Shown here in pieces: positions 27,660 through 34,608 of a DNA stretch of 57,550 nucleotides (the stretch's first letter is position 1; every line of letters starts with the position of its first letter). This DNA is from Caryophanales bacterium (GTDB lineage: Bacteria > Bacillota > Bacilli > Exiguobacteriales > Exiguobacteriaceae). Below the pieces are notes generated by a model. That model worked only from the letters and a program-made list of their open reading frames with translations, had not been told where the DNA came from and searched no databases. The translations under genes and the position numbers were made by a program. The stretch spans positions 1 to 57,550 of the forward strand of contig CABJAC010000008.1 of NCBI GenBank assembly GCA_902363455.1. The letters run 5' to 3'.

Positions 27660-27676
27660 CTACAAGTTGCTACACT
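27648..27676 (+). promoter_or_regulatory. Promoter for the ABC-F resistance-type gene
   Basis: TTGTCT (27648-27653) and TACACT (27671-27676) are 17 bases apart and overlap the end of pflA. The transcript would start near 27683, leaving a leader of about 245 bases before the ABC-F start. Confidence 0.6.
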
Positions 27677-27695
27677 GAACACATAGTCTATGAAT

Positions 27696-27888
27696 AGGAG
27701 GTACAATACCGAAATGAAGCATTCACTCGCTACTGTCTAATGATGAAAGAATTCATCACTTTCGCAATGAGTTGCGGATGACTGACGCTACGAGTCTGCT
27801 CATTTTCGGTATTTCCCTCATCAGGAAGATACCTTCTTTGATTTGCACTCCTGCACACCATCCGCTCGCTTTCGGATGGTGTGTTTTC
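27696..27888 (+). promoter_or_regulatory. Ribosome-mediated attenuator in the ABC-F leader
   Basis: The leader has an AGGAGG (27696-27701), an eight-codon ORF, several hairpins (7-bp stem at 27741-27758; CGCAA/TTGCG at 27763-27776), a long-range pairing of AATACCGAAATG (27706-27717) with CATTTTCGGTATT (27801-27813), and a terminator (27854-27888: 11-bp stem, then TTTTCATTTC). GCGGATG at 27774-27780 can pair with CATCCGC in the left arm of the terminator and so act as an antiterminator. This is the layout of antibiotic-induced attenuators such as those upstream of vmlR and vga-type genes. Confidence 0.7.
27714..27740 (+). CDS. Leader peptide of the ABC-F attenuator
   Basis: Eight codons encode MKHSLATV, ending in TAA. 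AGGAGG lies 12 bases upstream. The ATG lies in the strand that pairs with 27801-27813, so a ribosome stalled here by a drug would break that pairing. It is too short to have another obvious role. Confidence 0.55.
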   Translation: MKHSLATV

Positions 27889-27929
27889 ATTTCATCTGTA
27901 TCGAAATGAACTCCTAAGGAGCTGAGAAT

Positions 27930-29606
27930 ATGCCTACTGAAATCTTATCAATTCACGATCTACACGTTGAGCTTCCGCAACAGACGTTGTTCCAACACAT
28001 CTCGTTTTCCGTTCATCCGGGTGAGCATGTCGCCTTGGTCGGTGCCAATGGCGTCGGGAAGACCACGTTATTACAGATCATCCTCCAGCAGATCAAGCCA
28101 ACGTCCGGCGAGATCTTCCGTGCCTATACAAACGCCGGTCATGTCGCCCAACACCTCTCTTCTGATGAACCGGCACTCCGCCTGGTCGAACAAGCCGATC
28201 AAGTTCGTTATCAGGCACGGGAACAAACACTCCACTCGACATCCATCGAAGCGTACCAAGTCGCTCTGGATGTTGATGCTTTTTCACTCGAAGCGGACGC
28301 AGCACGTGCGTTAAAAGAAGTTCAACTGCCTGAACACGTCTGGTCTCACCCCTTTGACACACTCAGCGGCGGCGAACAGACCCGCATCCAACTCGCCTGT
28401 CTGTTGGTCCAACAACCCGATTTCATTCTGCTAGATGAACCGACCAATCACTTGGATGCCGACACATTGGATTGGTTGATTGAATGGATGCACCAGACAC
28501 CCATCGCGATTCTTTACGTGTCACATGAGCGTGCCTTCATCGATGCGACGGCCGATGCCGTCATTGAGCTGACACCGAGTCTCACAACACGTTATAAAGG
28601 CAACTATCAAACGTATCGCCAGCAAAAAGAACAGGAACGCCTGACCCAAGAACGCGAATATGAAAAACAGGAAAAAACACGCAAAGAACTGAAGCGGATG
28701 ATCCATCAATACCAAAACTGGCATCAACAAGCTGTCGCCCATGCAAGCGAACGCAATCCATACGCCAAGAAAAAGGCAGCCAAACAAGCGAAAAAGTTCA
28801 AAGCAAAAGAAAAACAGCTCGAACAGGTACTGGATCAACGGGTTGCCAAACCAGAAGCGGCACCGTCCGTTCATGTCGCGTTTGAAGCCGCATCCTTTGC
28901 AGCCAAGCAGTTGCTTTCATTGGATACCGTTTCCTTTTCTTACGCGAGTCTCCCACTGTTTGAACAGCTGTCCTTCTCCATCCAGCAAGGAGACCGGATT
29001 GCCGTCATCGGTCGGAACGGTTCCGGAAAAACGACGCTGCTCCGGCTGATTCAAGGTGAACTGAATCCGACTCACGGAACAATCACACGTCATCCGTTCC
29101 TGACGACCGGCTATTTTTCTCAGGCACTTTCGAATTTGCCGACTTCCGGTTCCCTGTTGGACGCTTTGATGGAAGAGACAACGATTTCCGAGACCGATGC
29201 GCGGACGCTTCTCGCTTGTTTTTTATTTCGGCGTGACCGGGTCTATCAACCCATTGCCGCAGCGAGTATGGGCGAGCGATGCCGGATTGCCTTCTTACGG
29301 CTCTATTTTTCCGGTGCCCGTCTGTTGATTTTGGATGAACCGACCAACTACTTGGATTTAACGACCCGTGAACAAATCGAGGCGGCTCTCGATGTTTTTC
29401 CAGGTGAACTGTTGTTCGTTTCGCACGATCGTTACTTCAATGACCGACTCTCGAACCGGACAATCCTGTTAGATCAAGAAGCTACTGTCCATCCTGTCGG
29501 AACGAAACTACTCCGGGAACAACAACCAAGTGACATTCAAGCGATTCAGAACGATTTAAGACGTCTCGATGAATTGACGGGAACGATTCATTTTGATCAG
29601 GATTAA
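27930..29606 (+). CDS. ABC-F ribosome-protection protein (VmlR/Vga-like)
   Basis: 558 residues, two ABC domains, no membrane segments. Walker A motifs are G-A-N-G-V-G-K-T-T and G-R-N-G-S-G-K-T-T; the first signature is L-S-G-G-E and the second is altered to A-S-M-G-E; both D-E-P-T-N Walker B motifs are present. The long basic interdomain linker (about 230-310, rich in Lys/Gln/Glu) is typical of resistance-type ABC-F proteins that enter the E site and displace drugs from the peptidyl-transferase centre (lincosamides, streptogramin A, pleuromutilins). The attenuator-like leader supports drug-induced expression. The actual drug range cannot be read from sequence. SD AAGGAG lies nine bases upstream. 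Confidence 0.88.
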   Translation: MPTEILSIHDLHVELPQQTLFQHISFSVHPGEHVALVGANGVGKTTLLQIILQQIKPTSGEIFRAYTNAGHVAQHLSSDEPALRLVEQADQVRYQAREQTLHSTSIEAYQVALDVDAFSLEADAARALKEVQLPEHVWSHPFDTLSGGEQTRIQLACLLVQQPDFILLDEPTNHLDADTLDWLIEWMHQTPIAILYVSHERAFIDATADAVIELTPSLTTRYKGNYQTYRQQKEQERLTQEREYEKQEKTRKELKRMIHQYQNWHQQAVAHASERNPYAKKKAAKQAKKFKAKEKQLEQVLDQRVAKPEAAPSVHVAFEAASFAAKQLLSLDTVSFSYASLPLFEQLSFSIQQGDRIAVIGRNGSGKTTLLRLIQGELNPTHGTITRHPFLTTGYFSQALSNLPTSGSLLDALMEETTISETDARTLLACFLFRRDRVYQPIAAASMGERCRIAFLRLYFSGARLLILDEPTNYLDLTTREQIEAALDVFPGELLFVSHDRYFNDRLSNRTILLDQEATVHPVGTKLLREQQPSDIQAIQNDLRRLDELTGTIHFDQD

Positions 29607-29625
29607 ATCCTTTATCTATTTCTTT

Positions 29626-29674
29626 ACAAAACGAACGACGCCTCTCTGTTTAATCAGAAGGGCGTCGTTCGTTT
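29626..29674. terminator. Bidirectional terminator between the ABC-F gene and rsgA
   Basis: AAACGAACGACGCC pairs with GGCGTCGTTCGTTT across an 18-base loop, with A and T runs outside. Convergent genes end on both sides. Confidence 0.88.
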
Positions 29675-29691
29675 ATGATGTTAAACTCACA

Positions 29692-30741
29692 TCAGCGTTT
29701 TTGATATTTTAGTTTCGTTCGGGCCTGTGCCTGCTTGTGGATCTTCTTCCACTTCTCTTTTTCCGCTGCCTGCAAAGCGACATTTTGTTTTCGTTCCGCA
29801 TATGCCACCTCGCGTTGTAACTTCAGAAAACTTTCCCAGCGCTCGTGTGACAAGCTTCCGTTGGCCAAAGCGGCGTGAACCGCACAACCTGGTTCTTCAC
29901 CGTGCTGGCAGTCACGGAAACGGCAGGACTCTGCCAACGTCTCGATGTCTGAAAACGTCGATGCCAATCCCTCAGTTCCATCCCATAATCCAAGTTCACG
30001 CATACCCGGTGTATCGACGAGTAACAAGCCACTCGACAACCGTTTTAATTCCCGGTGTGTCGTCGTATGACGTCCGCGCTCATCGTCCTCCCGAACGCCA
30101 CCCGTTTCCATCAGCTGTTCTCCTGCCAAGGCATTAACGAGTGTTGATTTTCCAACACCAGACGATCCGACCAGCACAATCGTCTCATTGGGTTGCAATA
30201 CTTCCTGTAACGCACCCAGCCCGTCTCCCGTCAGCGAGTCAACGGCAAAATAGGGTGTTCCGAAGGCGATGGCTTCAATCTCGGAAAGTGAATCGTCCAC
30301 TGAATCGATTAAACTTTTTTTCGTTAAAACGATCAGTGGTGTGACCCCCGCCTCCCAAGCAAGCGTCAAATACCGTTCTAGGCGGCGGACGTTGAAATCA
30401 TGTCCAAACGCCATGACGAGTAATGCCACATCAACGTTCGCACAAATGATTTGTTCTTCGGTCTCCGTCCCGGCTGCCTTTCGGGAAAATTGTGAGGTCC
30501 GCGGAAGGACACGTTCGATTCGTCCTTTTCCAGCTTCTCGCTCAGTCTGAATCACCCAATCACCGACTGCCGGCAATTCGGCTTTCGTCAAGGCGTCAAA
30601 ACGTATCTTTCCCGATAATTCACTTAATGTTTCCCCATCAGCCGTCATCACACGGTACTGCTTTTGGAAGACCGCCGTGACACGTCCTAGTTGTTCAGTT
30701 GTTCCGACCTTGTCTGTCGGTACTTTACCCCATTCGTTCAA
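29692..30741 (-). CDS. rsgA: Ribosome small-subunit GTPase RsgA
   Basis: 349 residues. RsgA is a circularly permuted GTPase that helps mature the 30S subunit. Motif order G4-G1-G3 is seen: L-T-K-K-S-L-I-D, then G-S-S-G-V-G-K-S-T, then D-T-P-G-M-R-E. The C-terminal zinc site is C-R-F-R-D-C-Q-H-G-E-E-P-G-C. The N-terminal domain should be an OB-fold. It is longer than the usual Bacillus RsgA (about 300) and not next to prpC-prkC, so it may be a second copy. The start is TTG at 30741, close after GGAGG. A leader ORF precedes it. Confidence 0.92.
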   Translation of the reverse strand: MNEWGKVPTDKVGTTEQLGRVTAVFQKQYRVMTADGETLSELSGKIRFDALTKAELPAVGDWVIQTEREAGKGRIERVLPRTSQFSRKAAGTETEEQIICANVDVALLVMAFGHDFNVRRLERYLTLAWEAGVTPLIVLTKKSLIDSVDDSLSEIEAIAFGTPYFAVDSLTGDGLGALQEVLQPNETIVLVGSSGVGKSTLVNALAGEQLMETGGVREDDERGRHTTTHRELKRLSSGLLLVDTPGMRELGLWDGTEGLASTFSDIETLAESCRFRDCQHGEEPGCAVHAALANGSLSHERWESFLKLQREVAYAERKQNVALQAAEKEKWKKIHKQAQARTKLKYQKR

Positions 30742-30760
30742 ATGGTTTCCTCCTCTGTTT

Positions 30761-30826
30761 TTAAGGGAGGGAAACCCCTCCCTGTACTCCGGTAATGTGA
30801 TCTGTTACGTGGCTAGTTGCACTCAT
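30761..30826 (-). CDS. Leader ORF upstream of rsgA
   Basis: Twenty-one codons start at an ATG at 30826, nine bases after AGGAG, and end at TAA (30761-30763). The last third of the ORF is an 8-bp hairpin (AGGGAGGG-GTTT-CCCTCCCT, 30763-30783) that finishes ten bases before the rsgA ribosome site. A translating or stalled ribosome would open the stem, so the ORF may control rsgA. The peptide is mostly polar (T-S-H-V-T-D-H-I-T-G) and I do not recognise it. Confidence 0.5.
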   Translation of the reverse strand: MSATSHVTDHITGVQGGVSLP

Positions 30827-30866
30827 CAAACACCACTCCTCTCGTTTCTGTTAGTCGAATTTTACC

Positions 30867-31012
30867 ATATTATACGGACCGGACCTAGCGAAGCTATGGA
30901 AGTCAGACCTTCACACTCCGCCTCAAGTCCGAGACAATTACGGTCCGAAGGGCGTCGTGCCTCCCTGCTTCTTCCCTTAAGATAAGAGTATCAAGAAAAA
31001 GGAGGCTTCATC
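30867..31012. promoter_or_regulatory. rsgA/lia divergent promoter region with a possible LiaR site
   Basis: A TATAAT box on the minus strand (30867-30873) probably serves rsgA. Toward the lia operon the sequence has two spaced repeats, AGTCCGA (926-932 of this kb, i.e. 30926-30932) and GGTCCGA (30942-30948), and an inverted match CGGACC at 30875-30880. These could bind LiaR, but the match to a known LiaR motif was not verified. No strong -35 box is seen before liaI, as expected of an activator-dependent promoter. Confidence 0.3.
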
Positions 31013-31390
31013 ATGAAGCAATCAAAAGGAAAACAGGTCTTGATGGCACTTGCCGGTCTCGCCCTTCTCGCTGTCGTCATCGGTACATTACCGCACATGA
31101 TCGGACTCGGGCTCGGTGCGCTCCTCGCATTTTATGCCATCAGTAAGTTTGTCCAAACATCAAAAGTTTTTGCGAAAATCGGATTCGGATTACTCGCTGC
31201 ACTCGGAATCGGTCTTGCCTTGTCGAACATTTGGGCTGTCGTCGGAATCGCCGCTGCACTCGGACTTTACATCGGATACATGCGCATGAAAATGCAACGC
31301 GTCGATTTAAATCAATTGTTTGCCCACCGTCGTCCAACCACTTCGACCCACTTTGAAGCCGATTGGAAAGACCTCGATCAAAAACGCTAA
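31013..31390 (+). CDS. liaI: LiaI-like membrane protein
   Basis: 125 residues with four close hydrophobic segments (about 8-26, 29-43, 53-69 and 71-87) and a polar C-terminal tail. In B. subtilis LiaI is a small membrane anchor for the PspA-like LiaH. Position directly before liaH and size support the call, while sequence similarity of such membrane proteins is weak. AAGGAGG lies eight bases before the ATG. First gene of a five-gene operon. Confidence 0.75.
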   Translation: MKQSKGKQVLMALAGLALLAVVIGTLPHMIGLGLGALLAFYAISKFVQTSKVFAKIGFGLLAALGIGLALSNIWAVVGIAAALGLYIGYMRMKMQRVDLNQLFAHRRPTTSTHFEADWKDLDQKR

Positions 31391-31452
31391 TACGCAGATA
31401 GTACATTACTGCCAAACATTTTGTTGGCCTAACATCCAAGGAGGAATTTTTC

Positions 31453-32076
31453 ATGAAAAATGTATTTGATCAATTAAACGAGTTTGCGAACCAAATGATG
31501 ACGGAAGTAAAAAAAGCGGCCGATCAAGGGGAAGCGCCTGCTAAGAAGCTGGTCCGCCACATTCGGACGACTGAGTCGGATTTAAAAGAAATTGATCGTT
31601 TACTTGAACGTCAGCGGACGTTGCTTGTCGAACTGACGCATAAACAAGATGAAGCTAAAGAGTTGGCAGACAAACGCTTTACGCAGGTCGAAATCGCCAA
31701 AGAAGCAGGCGAACAAGAGCTTGCCGAACGGGCTGCCATCGAGTCGAAGCACTACGGCGAACAATTCCGCTTCTTCGAAGAACTGATCGAAGAGACGAAA
31801 CGTGAATTAAACGAACTTGAGCGGGAAGCACTTGAATTAAAACTGAAACTCGAAGATTTACAAAACAAACGGTATGAATGGATGATGCGTGAAAACGTCT
31901 CGAATTTAAAATCGAAGATGAACCAGGTGCTAGAACGCGAACCAAATGCTACTATTAAACAAGAAGCACATCCATTCACAACAGAGGAAACTGAAACGAA
32001 GGTAGAGGAAGCTCCTATCGCAGAAGATGATATCGATGCCCGGATTGCCGATCTCGAACGTCGTTTCCAAAAATAA
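31453..32076 (+). CDS. liaH: PspA/LiaH family membrane-stress protein
   Basis: 207 residues, almost entirely charged coiled coil (Glu/Lys/Arg/Leu heptads, about 1-165), with an acidic tail and a short final helix. PspA/LiaH proteins form large rings that protect damaged membranes after cell-wall antibiotics. AAGGAGG lies before the ATG. A GGAGGCA-TTGA-TGCCTCC hairpin (32090-32107) follows the stop, which could lower expression of the downstream signalling genes relative to liaH. Confidence 0.88.
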   Translation: MKNVFDQLNEFANQMMTEVKKAADQGEAPAKKLVRHIRTTESDLKEIDRLLERQRTLLVELTHKQDEAKELADKRFTQVEIAKEAGEQELAERAAIESKHYGEQFRFFEELIEETKRELNELEREALELKLKLEDLQNKRYEWMMRENVSNLKSKMNQVLEREPNATIKQEAHPFTTEETETKVEEAPIAEDDIDARIADLERRFQK

Positions 32077-32089
32077 GTATTCGGACGAA

Positions 32090-32112
32090 GGAGGCATTGA
32101 TGCCTCCCTTTG
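32090..32112 (+). terminator. Hairpin between liaH and liaF
   Basis: A 7-bp perfect stem, GGAGGCA-TTGA-TGCCTCC, is followed by CTTTG. It is too weak in its T tract to be a full terminator, but could act as partial terminator or processing site. Confidence 0.45.
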
Positions 32113-32135
32113 TCATGTCAGGAAGGAGATTGCCC

Positions 32136-32855
32136 GTGCGACGATTAAGTACAAAACAACTAGTCGGCTACGTGTCGATCCTGTTCGCCCTCGGACTCTT
32201 TTATGATTTGATGACAGGTGCAGGAAATGTGTTATTCGGGGTTCTGTTCCCGTTCTTGCTGTATTATGTCGGCATTCATTTCCGAAAAAGAAATCATGAA
32301 AAACTGGCTATCTTGTTTTATGTCGTGGGTACCATCATCTTAGCCGGTGTCGTCCTCAGTTCAGCAGCAATCGGATTCGTCATTGCCGGAATCCTGCTGT
32401 ATCTCGGAATCATTCTTGTGACCCGCCACTCTGTCCGGGAATTTTTCTTCTCTAAGATTTCACCGAGTCTCTATGAAGAAGAAGGCATTAAGATTCAACC
32501 GGCCTATTCGTTTGCGACACAACAAGAGCTCCCGTATGTCTTAAAAGATTTGAGCGAACAGTTCATCGTCCGCGATTTGGAAATCGACTTGACGCACGCC
32601 TATGTCCCGGAAGGCGAAACGTTAATCGTCGTCAGTGGTGTCGTCGGAGACGTCCGGATTTTGTTGCCATCCGGCTACGACTATACACTCGATACGTCGA
32701 TCGGGTTCGGAAGCGTCAAAACAGATGTCCGACGTATTCCGACGTTCTTTAACCGCCGAATCCAGTACCGGGCGCCTGAATATGATGAAGCGACTCGAAA
32801 AGTCCGGATTCACGTCATGCTTGGCATCGGGAATGTCGAGGTGACTTCCATATGA
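32136..32855 (+). CDS. liaF: LiaF-like inhibitor of the LiaS kinase
   Basis: About 239 residues from the GTG at 32136, seven bases after GGAAGGAG. A longer reading from TTG/ATG near 32097 lies inside the hairpin and is rejected. Four N-terminal hydrophobic segments (about 12-110) are followed by a soluble beta-rich domain (DUF2154-like, about 130-239). LiaF keeps LiaS inactive until the envelope is stressed. The liaS ATG overlaps its stop. Confidence 0.88.
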   Translation: MRRLSTKQLVGYVSILFALGLFYDLMTGAGNVLFGVLFPFLLYYVGIHFRKRNHEKLAILFYVVGTIILAGVVLSSAAIGFVIAGILLYLGIILVTRHSVREFFFSKISPSLYEEEGIKIQPAYSFATQQELPYVLKDLSEQFIVRDLEIDLTHAYVPEGETLIVVSGVVGDVRILLPSGYDYTLDTSIGFGSVKTDVRRIPTFFNRRIQYRAPEYDEATRKVRIHVMLGIGNVEVTSI

Positions 32856-33877
32856 AACGTGATCAATTCCCGCTTGGTGTCATCGCTCTCCAAGTCATGA
32901 CCGGTTTTTTGACTGCCGTAATGACGACGTTATTGTTTTTAAGTACACGCCAAGTGGATTGGCATGTACTTTTCGTCCGTCAACAGGACTTTCCCGTTTT
33001 TCTGCTTGTCGTCGGCTTATCGCTCTTGTTGCCGTTAGCAGTTGGCAGTATCCACTACTTCTTTTTGCGTCGTGATTTTAAGAAAGTCACGACGGCCATC
33101 ATCGAACTGGAACAGGGAAAAGAAGTCACGATCGTCAATGGTCCTTACTTCCATACGTTGACCCGCTTATCCCGCATCGGCAAACGGATTGATGAACAGG
33201 TCGAAACTGTTCAAAAAATCAGCACCCGTCCGCAACACATTGAACAAGTCCGTGTTCAGGCTATCACGGAGGAACGAAAACGGCTTGCTCGTGATTTGCA
33301 CGACTCCGTCTCCCAGCAGCTGTATGCGATTTCGATGATGACGACGGCCGCGAAACAAACGATTCTAACCCAGCCCGAAACCGCTGCAAAACAAATCGAT
33401 TTGGTCGAAACGATGGCACAGACCGCTCAGTCCGAAATGCGTTCCCTGTTGTTACAGTTACGCCCGGTCGAACTGGAAGGCATGACCCTCCAACAAGGAT
33501 TAACACAACTATTAGAAGAATTATCTAGAAAACAGTCTACCGAGTTGAGTTGGAAGCTCGAAGCCATCGAACTCCCCCGTCCGATTGAGAATGAACTGTT
33601 CCGGATCGTCCAAGAAGGATTGACCAACGCGTTACGCCATGCGAAAGCGTCACATATGGATATCGAGTTGCGTCAATTTAATGATACGGTCATCTTAAGC
33701 ATGAATGATGATGGTGTCGGCTTCATCGTCGATGAGAAAAAACTCGCTTCTTACGGGATCAATTCGATGCGGGAACGGACAGCTGAGATGGGTGGAACGA
33801 TTCGCCTCGTCAGTGTTCCGGGACAAGGGACTCAAATTGAAGTAAAATTAAGAAAAGATCGGATGGTGCAAGTATGA
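32852..33877 (+). CDS. liaS: LiaS sensor histidine kinase
   Basis: 341 residues. Two membrane helices (about 8-30 and 48-72) with a very short extracellular loop mark an intramembrane-sensing kinase. The HisKA_3 phospho-acceptor is His150 in R-D-L-H-D-S-V-S-Q-Q, and the ATPase domain shows E-G-L-T-N-A-L-R-H-A and N-D-D-G-V-G-F. The gene overlaps liaF and liaR by 4 bases each. It phosphorylates LiaR. Confidence 0.93.
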   Translation: MKRDQFPLGVIALQVMTGFLTAVMTTLLFLSTRQVDWHVLFVRQQDFPVFLLVVGLSLLLPLAVGSIHYFFLRRDFKKVTTAIIELEQGKEVTIVNGPYFHTLTRLSRIGKRIDEQVETVQKISTRPQHIEQVRVQAITEERKRLARDLHDSVSQQLYAISMMTTAAKQTILTQPETAAKQIDLVETMAQTAQSEMRSLLLQLRPVELEGMTLQQGLTQLLEELSRKQSTELSWKLEAIELPRPIENELFRIVQEGLTNALRHAKASHMDIELRQFNDTVILSMNDDGVGFIVDEKKLASYGINSMRERTAEMGGTIRLVSVPGQGTQIEVKLRKDRMVQV

Positions 33878-34503
33878 TACGTGTGTTATTAGTTGATGAT
33901 CATGAGATGGTCCGTGCAGGTGTATCCGCTTTTTTATCAACACAGCCAGATATCGAGGTCGTCGCGGAAGCATCGGATGGGCAGGTTGGAGCAGAACTCG
34001 CCCTGCAACATCGTCCGGATGTCGTTTTGATGGATTTAGTCATGGAACCGGTTGACGGAGTCGAAGGAACACGCTTGATCCGCAAAGAGTGGCCGGAAGC
34101 AAAAATTTTGGTCGTTACAAGTTTTTTAGACGATGAAAAAGTGTATCCGGTCATTGAAGCCGGTGCGATGAGTTACGTCTTAAAGACGGCAAGTGCGTTT
34201 GAAATCGCGGAAGCAATCCGCAAAACGGCAGAGGGTCAATCCGTCATGGCAGCTCAAGTGACCGGTAAAATGATGGAACGATTACGCAAACCGACCAGTC
34301 ACCTTCATGATGATTTGACGGAACGTGAGCAGGAAGTCCTGCAACTGATGGCCCGTGGTATGGCGAATCAGGAAATCGCCGATGAACTCTTCATTTCATT
34401 AAAGACGGTTAAAACACATGTTTCGAACATTTTATCGAAGCTTGATGTCGTGGACCGGACGCAAGCCGTCGTGTATGCGTTTAAACACAACATCGTCAAG
34501 TAA
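33874..34503 (+). CDS. liaR: LiaR response regulator (NarL/LuxR type)
   Basis: 209 residues. The receiver has the acidic pocket (D8, D9) and phospho-acceptor Asp54 (V-L-M-D-L); the C-terminal LuxR-type HTH reads L-T-E-R-E-Q-E-V-L-Q-L-M and I-S-L-K-T-V-K-T-H-V-S-N-I-L. It activates the lia promoter in response to lipid-II-cycle antibiotics in B. subtilis. Terminator 34549-34597 closes the operon. Confidence 0.94.
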   Translation: MIRVLLVDDHEMVRAGVSAFLSTQPDIEVVAEASDGQVGAELALQHRPDVVLMDLVMEPVDGVEGTRLIRKEWPEAKILVVTSFLDDEKVYPVIEAGAMSYVLKTASAFEIAEAIRKTAEGQSVMAAQVTGKMMERLRKPTSHLHDDLTEREQEVLQLMARGMANQEIADELFISLKTVKTHVSNILSKLDVVDRTQAVVYAFKHNIVK

Positions 34504-34548
34504 TCTTCATCATTTTTTCCATACTTATAATTGCTCTTATACTTCATG

Positions 34549-34597
34549 AAAACGACCGGGTTCCTCCTGTATCTCAGAGGAACCCGGTCGTTTGTTG
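34549..34597. terminator. Bidirectional terminator between liaR and the oxidase operon
   Basis: AACGACCGGGTTCCTC pairs with GAGGAACCCGGTCGTT, closing two convergent operons. Confidence 0.92.
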
Positions 34598-34608
34598 TTT
34601 CAGTCGTG

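Noticed and set aside
27660..27929. T-box leader before the ABC-F gene
   Set aside because: No T-box consensus sequence or specifier stem was seen; a short ORF with terminator and antiterminator pairings fits ribosome-mediated attenuation.
27930..29606. ABC-F protein as a drug efflux ATPase
   Set aside because: There are no membrane segments and no permease gene nearby; the twin ABC domains with a basic linker fit ribosome protection.
30842..31012. A structured non-coding RNA between rsgA and liaI
   Set aside because: Several short inverted repeats occur, but I could not match any known RNA family or find promoter and terminator that would define a separate transcript.
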